From: Glutamicibacter creatinolyticus
Lineage (GTDB): Bacteria > Actinomycetota > Actinomycetes > Actinomycetales > Micrococcaceae
Reading direction: 5' to 3'
Assembly: GCF_006094275.1 (NCBI RefSeq)
Contig: NZ_CP034412.1
Span: 558,001-622,000, forward strand
DNA: 64,000 nt
The number at the start of each line of letters is the position of its first letter. The stretch's first letter is position 1. Made by a program: the position numbers and the translations under genes. A model generated the notes under the pieces. That model worked only from the letters and a program-made list of their open reading frames with translations, ran no database searches and had not been told where the DNA came from. Positions 25,623-37,725 of this stretch are shown one piece after another.

Positions 25623-26377
25623 GCGAAGCTCTTGATGTCTATCCCCGAGGACTCCAGCCCGGCACGCACCGCGGCGGCCACCGCCACGGCTCCGGCCGTA
25701 TCCCCGTGAACACAGATGCTCTCAGCGGAAGTGCGGATGATGGTGCCATCGATGGCCCGGATGGTGCCTTCGCTGGCCAGGCGAATCATGTTCTGGGTGA
25801 TGCGTTGGGGGTCATGCAGGACGGCAGCGGGATCCGTACGCGAAACCAAGGTTCCGTCCGGGTTGTAGCTGCGGTCGGCAAAGGCCTCGCTGACCGCCCG
25901 CAACCCAGAACGTTCGGCCTTGTCCAGGGCGATCGACCCGGGAAGCAGGAGCACGGGAAGGTCGCGTCCGAAGGCCCGTATCGCGTCAATCACCGCCTGG
26001 GCGTGCTCTTCATGGTGCACGATGGCGTTGTACAAGGCGCCATGCGGTTTGACGTACTTGACTTCGCTGCCGGCAGCCCGGGCCATGGCATCCATCGCCC
26101 CTAGCTGGTAGAGCAAGTCATCTGCCAGTTCGTTGCCCGGAACCTCAATGAAACGGCGGCCGAACCCGGCCAGGTCGTGGTACCCGACATGAGCCCCGAT
26201 GGTGATGCCCGCCTTCGCCGCCTCGCGGCAGGTGTGGGCGATGGTGCGCGGGTCACCGGCATGGAATCCGCAGGCCACGTTGGCCGAGGAGACGGATTGG
26301 AAGATCGCGGTGTCATCTCCCATGCTCCAGCTTCCATACGATTCGCCCACATCGGAATTCAGGTCGATGTATTGCAC
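25619..26377 (-). CDS. pxpA: 5-oxoprolinase subunit PxpA (LamB/YcsF family)
   Basis: The 252-residue third component of 5-oxoprolinase. Seen: [12 protein letters not shown] at the N-terminus, [41 protein letters not shown] and ICVHGD near the C-terminus, all family hallmarks. The start is GTG at 26377, giving [11 protein letters not shown], the usual family beginning. First gene of the operon; a FadR-type dyad lies 55 bases upstream. Confidence 0.93.
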   Translation of the reverse strand: MQYIDLNSDVGESYGSWSMGDDTAIFQSVSSANVACGFHAGDPRTIAHTCREAAKAGITIGAHVGYHDLAGFGRRFIEVPGNELADDLLYQLGAMDAMARAAGSEVKYVKPHGALYNAIVHHEEHAQAVIDAIRAFGRDLPVLLLPGSIALDKAERSGLRAVSEAFADRSYNPDGTLVSRTDPAAVLHDPQRITQNMIRLASEGTIRAIDGTIIRTSAESICVHGDTAGAVAVAAAVRAGLESSGIDIKSFA

Positions 26378-26430
26378 TGCGATCCCCGTCTCTACTTGCC
26401 TCCGACCTTAACCATGCAGCAAATGACGGG

Positions 26431-26443
26431 ATTGTTCAACAAT
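26431..26443. promoter_or_regulatory. FadR-type operator upstream of pxpA
   Basis: ATTGTTCAACAAT is a perfect 13-bp palindrome, and its core TTGTTCAACAA fits the TNGTNNNACNA consensus of FadR-subfamily GntR regulators. It lies about 55 bases before the pxpA start, and the operon encodes such a regulator. Confidence 0.72.
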
Positions 26444-28966
<2,523 letters not shown>

Positions 28967-28983
28967 TCCCGGCGCGCTGAACC

Positions 28984-29018
28984 AGTGGAGGCACCAGCCA
29001 TGGGCTGGTGCCTCCACT
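28984..29018 (+). terminator. Terminator hairpin after icd
   Basis: A perfect 16-bp stem AGTGGAGGCACCAGCC/GGCTGGTGCCTCCACT with a 3-base loop, starting 17 bases after the stop. There is only a short T pair after it. Confidence 0.88.
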
Positions 29019-29112
29019 CGTTAAGGCGGATGCGCAACCATTCAGTGGCCCCGACATCCTGCACCAGCTGCCGGGTTCCGGGTCGGCCTGACCCGTCCGG
29101 GCTCCCAGCGAA

Positions 29113-29128
29113 ACCAGCCATGGCTGGT
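29113..29128. repeat. 16-bp palindrome repeating the icd terminator core
   Basis: ACCAGCCATGGCTGGT is a perfect palindrome. It repeats, almost base for base, the apical part of the icd terminator hairpin about 120 bp upstream. It lies between that terminator and the amidase gene. Confidence 0.6.
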
Positions 29129-29232
29129 GCAAAACATCCCGCGCCCCCGGGAAGCTGGGACTTTTTTAACTCGGCGGCATCGGTAACGACCCCTAGCCTT
29201 GAAGTAGTACTGACGAGGAAGTGGACATCACC

Positions 29233-30039
29233 ATGCGACTGGCAATGCTGCAAGACACCGCGACCGTGCTGGATGGGGACGCGAACATTTCCCTGATCGC
29301 CCATGCGGCCGAGCAGGCCGCCAAGGCCGAAGCCGACCTGCTGCTGACGCCTGAGCTGTTCATTAGCGGGTACGCGCCCGAGCAGATCCTCCAGCGGCTT
29401 GTCCCCGAGCAGGCCGCGGCGTGGGGCCAGCGGATGCCCGAGGTGGCGCGCGCCGCCGGGATCGCGATTGCCTATTGCCTACCCGAATACGTTGACGGCC
29501 AGTGGATGATTGTCGGCTATGTGGTGGACCGGAACGGGGCCCAGCTGGCCCGCTATGTGAAGGTGCACCTCTACGGGCCCGAGGAGCAGCGGGTGTTCAA
29601 GCCCGGCACCGGCGCCCCGGCCCTGTTCGAGCTTGAGGGCCTGCGCATCGGGCTGATGATCTGCTTTGACGTTGAATTCCCCGAAACCGTACGCGCCGCG
29701 GCCGTTCGTGGTGCCGAGCTGGTCATCGTGCCGACCGCGTTGAGCGTGGGCAACGATCCGGTCACCGATTCGCTGATTCCGGCCCGCGCCATGGAAAACG
29801 GGGTCTACGTGGCGTACGCGAACCACAGCGGCATGGAGGCCGGACTGGAGCTCTCGGGGCACTCGGTGGTGGCGGCGCCCTCCGGCACCGTGCTGGCCGC
29901 CGCCGGGGCCGAGGCCGAACTGCTGATCACCGACCTTGAGGCCCGCCAGGTGAGCGACGCCCAGCGGATTACCCCCTACCTGGCCGAACTGCGCAACAAC
30001 CTCTACCAGCGCTGGGGTGCCGAAACCCGGACGGACTAG
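29233..30039 (+). CDS. Nitrilase-superfamily amidohydrolase
   Basis: A 268-residue carbon-nitrogen hydrolase with the catalytic triad visible: Glu41 in LLLTPELFISGY, Lys110 in ARYVKVHLYGPEE and Cys144 in GLMICFDVEFPE. It probably hydrolyses a small amide; the omega-amidase/R-amidase subgroups are similar, and the exact substrate is not readable. ATG at 29233 is preferred over GTG at 29221 because GAGGAAG precedes it at suitable spacing. It is convergent with pucR, with a 13-bp gap. Confidence 0.85.
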   Translation: MRLAMLQDTATVLDGDANISLIAHAAEQAAKAEADLLLTPELFISGYAPEQILQRLVPEQAAAWGQRMPEVARAAGIAIAYCLPEYVDGQWMIVGYVVDRNGAQLARYVKVHLYGPEEQRVFKPGTGAPALFELEGLRIGLMICFDVEFPETVRAAAVRGAELVIVPTALSVGNDPVTDSLIPARAMENGVYVAYANHSGMEAGLELSGHSVVAAPSGTVLAAAGAEAELLITDLEARQVSDAQRITPYLAELRNNLYQRWGAETRTD

Positions 30040-30052
30040 CCGCTGGGCTGGA

Positions 30053-31723
30053 CTATGTTCCGGTCTTGGAAATGAAACGCAGCGCCAGATAAAGCTCCTG
30101 ACGCACCGCCGCCTCGGACAGGTCCACGCCCAACAGCTCGGCAATGGCGCTCACGTGCCGGCGCATGGAGTTGCGGTGCAGCTGCGCAGCGGCTGCCGAG
30201 GCATCCCACTGCCCGTTGGCATCCAACCAGGAACGCAGCACCCGCAAGTACAGCTCGCGGCGGGTCGCGGGCAGTTCCAGTAGCGGGGCGAGCAGGTCGT
30301 GGGCCAGTTGTCGAGCCGCATTCAGCGGCAGCAAGTCGGCGAAGGTGCTGCCCAGATCCGCGGCCCTGAGGCTGCGCTGCTCATCGAGCACCCGCCGCAG
30401 CAGCCCCGCGGCCTGCAGATAGGCCTCGTGCAGTTCCGCGCCGCGTTGCCGCCACCCGGCGGCGGACGGATCCAGGGCGCGGGAGACCGCCACCAGCATT
30501 CCCGCTTCCCGGGCGCGCAGCATCAGCGGGTCGTCGACCGGTTGGCGGGTGACCACGGCCAGCTGCCCATCCAGCCGGGCCACCAGCCGGGTGTCGAACA
30601 GGCTGCGGCAAAGCACCACCTGGTGATCGGGATCGGTGTCCCCGTCTTCCTGGCCGGCGGCGAGCACCACATAGAGCGGCTGCCTGGGGTTTCCGCCCAC
30701 CGCCGCGTCAAGCAGCTCATCGGTGCGCCCCGATTCGGGGTCCTGCCCGGTGATTCCCAGCACCAGCAGCGTGGCCAGCTGGGTCGCGGCGAAGGAGCCA
30801 ACCAGGCGCTGATGCAAGATGACCTCCAACAGGCTCAACGCCGTACCGGCGATGCTGCGCACCGCGACCGACGGGGGTTCGGCCAGGGAGAGCACCAGGG
30901 TGCCGGTTCCCGGATCCGGACGCTGGCTGGCGGCATCCCTCGGGCCGGGGGAGGCCGTGGGCTGGCGGGCCCGCAACGGGTAGACCAAGTGCGTGGCCGC
31001 CCCATCGCTGAGCACCTCCAGGCGTGCCGAACGATGGGAGGCGAGCTTGTGGCGCACCGCGTGCAGGGCATCCTCATCGGGTAGCTCCACGCTGCTGCCG
31101 CGGGCCACATGGCGCAGGCGGCCATTGGGGTCCAACAGCTGCACGGCCGCGCCGATGCGTGGGGCCAGCTCCTCGATCAGCCTCGTCTCGGGCCGGTCGC
31201 GGTCCAGGGCGCGCAGCAGCGCCCGGTTCGCCTCGGCCACATCCTTCATCATCCGCGCGGTGTCACTGCGCAGCAGTTTGGCGAACGTGATGCCCAGGTG
31301 CGCGAACGGCACGGAAACATCGATCTGCCACAGGCTCAGTCCGTGGCGGCGGCAGGCGGCGCTCAGGGCCGCAGGCACGTTCTGGAAATAGGGTTCGGTG
31401 CCAAAGCCCAGGGCGCTGGCCCGGGCACCAACCAGTGCGGCCACGTAGTCATCGATCCGCCGATCGCGCTGCGGCCCGGCCGGCACGTCCAGCCATTGGG
31501 CGCCGGTGGTCAGCACCAGTTCGTGGGGGATCAGGTAGGCGGTGGGGTCGGCCAGGTCGCTGGGCTCCACCCAGTGCAGCGGGGCGTCCCCGCCCTCCAC
31601 CACGACCTGCACCCCGCCGCGGATTTCGCGCAGGAAGCGGGCCACCGTCAGCCCTTCCCAGGGCACCCCGGCGTCTTCAGCCGCAGGTGCGCGATCCAAC
31701 CAGTTCGGTGCATTTTGTCCCAT
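30053..31723 (-). CDS. PucR-family transcriptional activator
   Basis: A 556-residue regulator with the three PucR parts: an N-terminal purine catabolism regulator-like sensing domain (about residues 25-160, VARFLREIRGGVQVVVEGGD, LVLTTGAQW), a GGDEF-like middle region (about 290-440) and a C-terminal HTH_30 (LRSWLDANGQWDASAAAAQLHRNSMRRHV). PucR proteins usually activate nearby nitrogen-compound catabolism genes. It is divergent from the APC permease (94-bp gap), which with the amine oxidase is the likely target. Confidence 0.87.
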   Translation of the reverse strand: MGQNAPNWLDRAPAAEDAGVPWEGLTVARFLREIRGGVQVVVEGGDAPLHWVEPSDLADPTAYLIPHELVLTTGAQWLDVPAGPQRDRRIDDYVAALVGARASALGFGTEPYFQNVPAALSAACRRHGLSLWQIDVSVPFAHLGITFAKLLRSDTARMMKDVAEANRALLRALDRDRPETRLIEELAPRIGAAVQLLDPNGRLRHVARGSSVELPDEDALHAVRHKLASHRSARLEVLSDGAATHLVYPLRARQPTASPGPRDAASQRPDPGTGTLVLSLAEPPSVAVRSIAGTALSLLEVILHQRLVGSFAATQLATLLVLGITGQDPESGRTDELLDAAVGGNPRQPLYVVLAAGQEDGDTDPDHQVVLCRSLFDTRLVARLDGQLAVVTRQPVDDPLMLRAREAGMLVAVSRALDPSAAGWRQRGAELHEAYLQAAGLLRRVLDEQRSLRAADLGSTFADLLPLNAARQLAHDLLAPLLELPATRRELYLRVLRSWLDANGQWDASAAAAQLHRNSMRRHVSAIAELLGVDLSEAAVRQELYLALRFISKTGT

Positions 31724-31817
31724 GTGCTCAAAGTTTAGTTCAAATCGGCTAGGGTTGAGATGCCGCTCACAGACCTAGTCTGGAAAGCGATGGATGAACA
31801 GCTACGCAAGGAACATC

Positions 31818-33308
31818 ATGAGTACACCGAGCGGCTTGACCAGGTCCCCACGCCCCACGCTGACGGCGCAGCTTCGACGCCGTAAGTCGATTTCCCACAT
31901 GGTGGAGTCAGCCCACGCCGACAACGGCGGCGGGCAGCTGAAGCGCACCCTGGGCGTTTTCCAGCTCACCATGATTTCCGTGGGTGCCACCCTGGGCACC
32001 GGCATTTTGGTGATCCTTGGCCAGGCGGTGCCGATCGCCGGACCGGCGGTCTTCATCTCCTTCTTGCTCGCCGGTGTCACCGCCCTGCTCTCGGCGGTCA
32101 GCTACGCGGAAATGGCCGGCATGGTGCCGGTCTCCGGGTCCAGCTACTCCTACTCCTACGCCACCCTGGGCGAGGGCATCGCCTGGGTGTGCGGCTGGTG
32201 CCTGGTGCTGGAGTACGCGGTCTCGGTGGCGGCCGTGGCGGTGGGCGCCGCCGAATACGTCAACGAAACCCTCAGCGTCTTCGGCCTGGAGCTGCCTGCC
32301 GCCCTGGCGGCAGGACCCAGCGAGCCAGGCGGAATGGTGAACCTTTCGGCCCTGATCGTGGTCGGGCTGGCCACGATCCTGCTGATCCGCGGTGCCCGTG
32401 AATCGGCCCTGGTGAACACCGTGGTGGTCATCATCAAGACCGGCATCCTGGTGTTCTTCTCCATCGTTGCCTTCACCGCCTTCAACGCCGGAAACTTTGA
32501 ACCGCTGCTGCCCATGGGCGCGGCGGGGGTCACCGGCGCAGCCTCCATCGTGTTCTTCTCCTACATCGGCTTCGACGCCGCCTCCACTGCCGGTGAGGAG
32601 GCCCGCAACCCGAAGCGGGACCTGCCCCGGGCAATCCTGTGGTCAATGGTCATCGTGACCACCGCGTACGTGCTGGTGGCCGTCACCGCCGTCGGTGCGC
32701 GGCAGTGGCAGTGGTTCGAAGGCTCCCAGGCCGCCCTGGTGCAGATCATTCACGAACTGACCGGCCAGCAGTGGATCGTGCTGCTCTTTGCCGCCAGCTC
32801 GGTGCTGGCCATCGCCTCGGTGGTGCTCACCGTGCTCTACGGGCAGACCCGCATCCTGCTGTCCATGTCCCGCGACGGACTGGTGCCCGGCATCTTCTCC
32901 CGGGTCAACGCCCGCACCGGCACCCCGATCGCCGGCACCGTGATCACCGGGAGCGTGGTGGCGCTGACGGCCGCCTTCATCCCGCTGGGACAGCTGGCCG
33001 AGGCCACCAGCATCGGCACCCTGTTCGCCTTCGCGCTGGTCAGCGTCTCGGTGATCTACCTGCGCCGCAAGCAGCCGCTGGCCACCCGCACCTTTAAGGT
33101 GCCCTTCTACCCGCTCACCCCGATCCTGGGCGCCGCGGCCTGCCTGTTCCTGATGAGCCAGCTGGCTCCGGTGACCTGGCTGGTCTTCGGGCTGTGGATG
33201 TGCGTGGGCATCGTGATCTACTTCGGCTACGGCCGGCGCCACTCCCGGCTGGGGCAGCTGAGCAAGCAGCAGTACATCGACGCCCACCTGAACCGGCCGG
33301 CCGACTAG
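31818..33308 (+). CDS. APC-family amino acid/amine permease
   Basis: A 496-residue, 12-span APC transporter. Seen: GVFQLTMISVGATLGTGILVI in span 1 with the unwound glycine motif, SYAEMAGMVPVSGSSYSYSYATLGE, FFSYIGFDAASTAGEEARNPKRDLP in span 6 and the following loop, and ILLSMSRDGLVPG. ATG at 31818 is chosen since AAGGA lies 6 bases upstream; an ATG 24 bases earlier has nothing comparable. Followed 71 bp later by the amine oxidase gene, which suggests uptake of the amine or amino acid that enzyme oxidises. Confidence 0.88.
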   Translation: MSTPSGLTRSPRPTLTAQLRRRKSISHMVESAHADNGGGQLKRTLGVFQLTMISVGATLGTGILVILGQAVPIAGPAVFISFLLAGVTALLSAVSYAEMAGMVPVSGSSYSYSYATLGEGIAWVCGWCLVLEYAVSVAAVAVGAAEYVNETLSVFGLELPAALAAGPSEPGGMVNLSALIVVGLATILLIRGARESALVNTVVVIIKTGILVFFSIVAFTAFNAGNFEPLLPMGAAGVTGAASIVFFSYIGFDAASTAGEEARNPKRDLPRAILWSMVIVTTAYVLVAVTAVGARQWQWFEGSQAALVQIIHELTGQQWIVLLFAASSVLAIASVVLTVLYGQTRILLSMSRDGLVPGIFSRVNARTGTPIAGTVITGSVVALTAAFIPLGQLAEATSIGTLFAFALVSVSVIYLRRKQPLATRTFKVPFYPLTPILGAAACLFLMSQLAPVTWLVFGLWMCVGIVIYFGYGRRHSRLGQLSKQQYIDAHLNRPAD

Positions 33309-33379
33309 GTTTTGGCGGGCCGAACCGCCCACGACTTTTCAATCCCAACGTTTCACGCACGACCAAGGAGCAACACCGA

Positions 33380-35038
33380 ATGAGCCTGAGCATGCTCAAC
33401 CCCGACTTCCCCTTCAGCTACGACCACTACCTGGCCGGCGCCGAGGGGCTGGGCCAGATTCCCCGGGAACATCACGGCACCGAGGTAGCCGTGATCGGTG
33501 CGGGGCTGTCCGGGCTGGTCACCGCGTATGAGCTGATGAAGCTCGGGCTCAAGCCGGTGATTTTCGAGGCCGACCAGATCGGCGGGCGGCTGCGCACCGC
33601 CTCCTTCGCCGCCGCCCCGGAGGTCACCTGCGACCTGGGAGGGATGCGTTTCCCGAGCACCGGCAAGGCGTTCTACCACTACATCGACAAGCTGGGCATC
33701 GACACCTTCGAATTCCCCAACCCGATGGCCGGGCCCACCCCCTCCACGGTGATCGAGCTGAAGGGGGAGAAGGTCTACGCCGAACGACCCGACCAGATGC
33801 CCGCATTCTTCCACGAGGTCGCCGACGCCTGGCGCCGGGCGTTGGCCGAGGACGCCGACTTTGAACGGATGCAGCAGGCCCTGATCTCCCGCGACACCGC
33901 GAAGATCAAGGAGCTGTGGGACCGGATGGTGCGTGAACTGGACGAGGAGACCTTCTACGGCTTCATCGCCAACTCGGCGGCCTTCAAGGAAGCCGGCTTC
34001 GAGCACCGTGAGGCGTTCGGCCAGGTCGGATTCGGCACCGGAGGCTGGGACACCGATTTCCCTAACTCGATCCTGGAAATCCTGCGGGTCGTGTACACCG
34101 ACGCGGATGACAACCACCGCGGCATCACCGGCGGGGCGGCGAAGCTGCCGCACGCCCTGTGGAACCACGCGCCCCAGGACCTGGTGCACTGGCCGGCCGG
34201 CACCAGCCTATCCTCGCTGCACCACGGGGCACCGCGCGGTGCGGTCTCCCGGATCGTGCGCGGGCAGGGCCACGGCCCGCACGGGCAGCGCATCGCGGTC
34301 ACCGAGAAGCACGGGCGGACCCAGGAATTCGATGCGGTGGTCTCCACCACCCAGTCCTGGCTGCTGTCCACCGGCATCCACGTGGAGGAGTCCCTCTTCG
34401 AACCGAAGATGTGGACCGCGATCGAACGCAGCCACTACATGCAGTCCTCCAAGACCTTCGTGATGGTGGACCGGGCGTTCTGGAAGGACAAGGACCCCAA
34501 GACCGGCCAGGACCTGATGTCCATGACCCTCACCGACCGGCTGAACCGGGCCACCTACCTGCTGGACAACGGCCCGGGCAAGCCGGCGGTGATCCTGCTG
34601 TCCTACACCTGGAACGATGACGCGCTGAAGTGGCTGTCCCTGGATGCCGAGCGCCGCACCGAGCTGATGCTGCACTCCCTGGAGCAGATCTACCCGGGCC
34701 TGGACATCCGCAGCCACATCGTGGGCACCCCGATCACCGTCTCCTGGGAGGCGGACCCGAACTTCATGGGCGCGTTCAAGGCCAACCTACCGGGCCACTA
34801 CCGCTACCAGCAGCGGCTGTACACCCACTTCGACCAGCGGGGGCTGCCTGAATCGCAGCGCGGGATCTTCCTGGCCGGCGATGACATCTCCTGGACCGCG
34901 GGCTGGGCCGAGGGCGCGGTGACCACCGGGCTGAATGCCGTGCACGGGGTGATGCGCCACTTCGGCGGGGACAGCTTTGCGGCGAACCCGGGCCCGATCC
35001 ACTTCCTGGAGGAATACGGGCCGATCGCGCTGGACTAG
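33380..35038 (+). CDS. Flavin monoamine oxidase-family enzyme
   Basis: A 552-residue FAD-dependent amine/amino acid oxidase (tryptophan 2-monooxygenase and L-amino acid oxidase-like). Seen: dinucleotide motif VIGAGLSGLVTAYEL with FEADQIGGRLRT near residues 37-75, DLGGMRFPST, and the C-terminal FAD site GIFLAGDDISWTAGWAEGAVTTGLNAVHGV. ATG at 33380 follows AAGGAG with 9-base spacing. Likely co-transcribed with the APC permease. The substrate is unknown; an aromatic or basic amino acid or a biogenic amine fits the context. Its end overlaps the convergent dehydrogenase by 4 bases. Confidence 0.88.
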   Translation: MSLSMLNPDFPFSYDHYLAGAEGLGQIPREHHGTEVAVIGAGLSGLVTAYELMKLGLKPVIFEADQIGGRLRTASFAAAPEVTCDLGGMRFPSTGKAFYHYIDKLGIDTFEFPNPMAGPTPSTVIELKGEKVYAERPDQMPAFFHEVADAWRRALAEDADFERMQQALISRDTAKIKELWDRMVRELDEETFYGFIANSAAFKEAGFEHREAFGQVGFGTGGWDTDFPNSILEILRVVYTDADDNHRGITGGAAKLPHALWNHAPQDLVHWPAGTSLSSLHHGAPRGAVSRIVRGQGHGPHGQRIAVTEKHGRTQEFDAVVSTTQSWLLSTGIHVEESLFEPKMWTAIERSHYMQSSKTFVMVDRAFWKDKDPKTGQDLMSMTLTDRLNRATYLLDNGPGKPAVILLSYTWNDDALKWLSLDAERRTELMLHSLEQIYPGLDIRSHIVGTPITVSWEADPNFMGAFKANLPGHYRYQQRLYTHFDQRGLPESQRGIFLAGDDISWTAGWAEGAVTTGLNAVHGVMRHFGGDSFAANPGPIHFLEEYGPIALD

Positions 35039-35985
35039 CGGATCCGGCCCTGGGGGCTGGCGGCCGCGGCGCGGATCATGTTTCGTGCTTCGGTCCCGGC
35101 CGCCAGCGCCTGGACCTGGGTGAGCGCCAGGTCGTAGACCAGCTCCATCACCCGGTGGGTGTTCCCGCCCACGTGCGCGGTGATCAGGCAGCCCGGGGCC
35201 TGCCACAACCGGTGGCCGGCCGGCAAGGGCTCGGGGTCGGTGACATCCAGGGCCGCGCGCAACCGCCCGGCCTCCAGCTCGGCCAACAGGGCGGGGGTGT
35301 CCACCACGGCGCCGCGGCCGATATTCACCAACAGCGCCCCGTCACGCATCCGGGCCAGGAACCCCTGGTTGACCAGCCGCTGGGTGTCATCGGTGTGCGG
35401 CAGCGCCACGATCACCACTTCGGCGTGCGGCAACAGCGAATCCAGCTCATCGACGCCGTGGACAATCGTGCCATCGGGCAGGGTGCGCGCCGTGCGGGCC
35501 ACCGGCAGCAGTTGTGCTGGTTTGAAGGGCAGCAGCCGTCGCTCGATTTCCTGGCCCACCCCGCCGTAGCCCAGCAACAGCACCCGGGCCCCGTGCAGGC
35601 TGCCGCCCCAGGTGGGTTCCCAGCGCTGTTCACGCTGGCGGTGCACGGCGGTGTCCACCCCACGCAGCGCGGCCAGGACCAGGGCCAGGCAGTGCTCGGC
35701 GGTCGCGTCCTCGATGGCCCCGCGCGAGTTGCTCAGTCCCACCCCGGCGGGCAGGTGCTCCAGCACCCACTCGTAGCCGATCGACATCAGGTGCACATGC
35801 TCCAGTCCCGGAATGCGCGAGACCCTGGCACGGTGCTGCGGGTTGCGGGGCCGCTCGGTCACCAGCACCTGCGCGGGCGGGGCATCCGCGGCAGTGTCGT
35901 TCAAATGCCACACGATCGGCTCGACCCCGGGCAGATCCAGGCGGCGGGCCAGCTCGTTGGAGGGAACAAGAACACGCAACACCAA
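35035..35985 (-). CDS. D-isomer-specific 2-hydroxyacid dehydrogenase
   Basis: A 316-residue NAD(P)-dependent 2-hydroxyacid dehydrogenase. Seen: the Rossmann motif LLLGYGGVGQEIERRL near residues 135-150, NIGRGAVVDTPAL (catalytic Arg), DVTDPEPLPAGHRLW (catalytic Glu) and TAHVGGNTHR (catalytic His). It could be a glyoxylate/hydroxypyruvate reductase-like enzyme; the substrate is not clear. The start is TTG at 35985, with GTG one codon later as alternative; GGGATGA upstream is a weak ribosome binding site. Confidence 0.86.
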   Translation of the reverse strand: MVLRVLVPSNELARRLDLPGVEPIVWHLNDTAADAPPAQVLVTERPRNPQHRARVSRIPGLEHVHLMSIGYEWVLEHLPAGVGLSNSRGAIEDATAEHCLALVLAALRGVDTAVHRQREQRWEPTWGGSLHGARVLLLGYGGVGQEIERRLLPFKPAQLLPVARTARTLPDGTIVHGVDELDSLLPHAEVVIVALPHTDDTQRLVNQGFLARMRDGALLVNIGRGAVVDTPALLAELEAGRLRAALDVTDPEPLPAGHRLWQAPGCLITAHVGGNTHRVMELVYDLALTQVQALAAGTEARNMIRAAAASPQGRIR

Positions 35986-36139
35986 GGTTCATCCCGTCGT
36001 AGAAGTCAGGGGCCTGGCTTGGACCCAACCCCAGACCATTCTTGGCACAAGCCCTGCCGCCGCGCCAATCCCCGCAGGCAATGTGACCGACAGGGGCTGC
36101 CTGAAGGTTGGGCGCGTTCGGCAGCGACCGGGCCGGGTG

Positions 36140-37672
36140 CTAGAGTCCGCGGCCCACTTCCCAGATCCCTTCCGAGGTTCCGGTCAGCAGCGCGTTGACC
36201 GACACCGCCTGCGCGTCGGTGAAGGAGGCGATATAGTCCACGATCGCCCGGGCCTGGCCCAGGCGCTGGACCTCTCCGTCCCCGGCCGGCCCAAAGCGCT
36301 GGGGCTCCATGGCCCGCAGCTGGCGGTACTCCTCGGTGGCGGCCTCCACCGAATCCAGCAGCCGGCGCGGGGCGCGGGAGGCGTCGTCGGGGTCATTCAG
36401 CCAGGCCTTGAACCCCTCGGCCAGCGAGGAGATGATCCGGGTCTGCCCGCGCTGGTAGACCGCCAAATCCGAGCGGTCCAGCACGAAGCGCGAGTGCACG
36501 AACTTGAGCACCACCACATCATGCCAGGCAGCGTCCGCGAGCCGGACGTGGCCGCTGCGGACCACCGGGGTGCGTTCCACCGCGATCGAGGCCTGCAGCC
36601 GGTCAATCCAGCGCCGGGTGAAGCCGGTGACCGCCCGGTCCGCCTCCAGCCCGCCGTTGTACGGCACCGCCAGCAGCCCCTCCACCAGGTCGTGTTCCAC
36701 CCGTTCCACCGAGTCGCGGAACGCCTCCGGGCAGGCGACCCACGGGTCCTTGGCCAGCAGCCGGCGCCAGGTGCGCTCCAGCGCGTGACCCGGGCGGCGC
36801 AGGTCCAGTTCCCCTTCGGGGATCTCGGCCAGGGAGCGCGAATGGTTCAGCCAGGCCCGCAGCTCGGCGGAGACCGTGGTGTACTGCAGCACCCCGGCCC
36901 GGTAGAAGTCATCCAGGTCGTGCACGGCATAGGCGATGTCGTCGGCGATGTCCATGACCGAGCATTCCAGGGTCTGCTGGTGGGTGGCGATGCGCGGGAA
37001 CACGGAGAGCACATCGTGCATCTCGGCGATCTCGATGTCATAGCAGGAGAACTTCGCCGCCCCGGCCCCCGAATGGTTCCCGGCCCCGCGCGGCAGGTCC
37101 TGCGGGGAGCGCAGCGGCTGGTTCAGCCATTCGTTGCGCGACCACGGGTACTTCAGCACCCCGGCGCGCACCGCCCGGGTCAGGTTCAGCCCGCGGGCGG
37201 TGGCGTCGCAGCTGTCCAGGGCGGTGAGGATGCGAAAGGTCTGGGCGTTGCCCTCAAACCCGTCGGGCAGCCCCAGGCTCTGCCGCGCCACCCGGTCCAG
37301 CTCCTGCTCACCCAGGTGCCCAAACGGCGGGTGGCCCAGGTCGTGGGCGGCGGCCGCGGCCTGCACCACCACCGGGTCGCAGCCGCCCAGCTCCTCCACC
37401 AGCTGTTGGGTGCGCGGATCCGAGTTGCGCAGCCCGATCGCGATCGAGCGGGCCACGGCCGACACCTTCAGCGAATGGGTCAGTCGGTTGTGCACCACGG
37501 TGCCGGCCCCGGCCTGCGGGATCACCTGGGTGACCGCGGAGAGCCGGGAAAAGTAGGGGGAGAAGCGGATCCGCTCAATGTCCACACGGAACTCGTCCTC
37601 ATCGGGGCGTGCAGCTTCGCTGATGGCGCGCTCGCGCCCGCCGCTTAGGTGGGTCTTCTGCCTGGCATTCAT
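36140..37672 (-). CDS. dgt: dGTPase-like deoxynucleotide triphosphohydrolase
   Basis: A 510-residue HD-domain dNTPase that releases tripolyphosphate from dGTP or other dNTPs. Seen: FSPYFSRLSAVTQV, HNRLTHSLKVSAVARSIA (first His), AAHDLGHPPFGHLGEQEL (HD pair) and DIADDIAYAVHDLDD (last Asp), and a length matching the E. coli Dgt type. The frame is open up to 38401, but that extension is an arginine-rich shadow. ATG at 37672 is used; GTG three codons upstream is possible. Neither has a strong ribosome binding site. Confidence 0.88.
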   Translation of the reverse strand: MNARQKTHLSGGRERAISEAARPDEDEFRVDIERIRFSPYFSRLSAVTQVIPQAGAGTVVHNRLTHSLKVSAVARSIAIGLRNSDPRTQQLVEELGGCDPVVVQAAAAAHDLGHPPFGHLGEQELDRVARQSLGLPDGFEGNAQTFRILTALDSCDATARGLNLTRAVRAGVLKYPWSRNEWLNQPLRSPQDLPRGAGNHSGAGAAKFSCYDIEIAEMHDVLSVFPRIATHQQTLECSVMDIADDIAYAVHDLDDFYRAGVLQYTTVSAELRAWLNHSRSLAEIPEGELDLRRPGHALERTWRRLLAKDPWVACPEAFRDSVERVEHDLVEGLLAVPYNGGLEADRAVTGFTRRWIDRLQASIAVERTPVVRSGHVRLADAAWHDVVVLKFVHSRFVLDRSDLAVYQRGQTRIISSLAEGFKAWLNDPDDASRAPRRLLDSVEAATEEYRQLRAMEPQRFGPAGDGEVQRLGQARAIVDYIASFTDAQAVSVNALLTGTSEGIWEVGRGL

Positions 37673-37725
37673 CGTAGTCACCAGCCTAGATGATGCACCG
37701 GCCGCAGTCCGGGAAGCGTGCGGGT

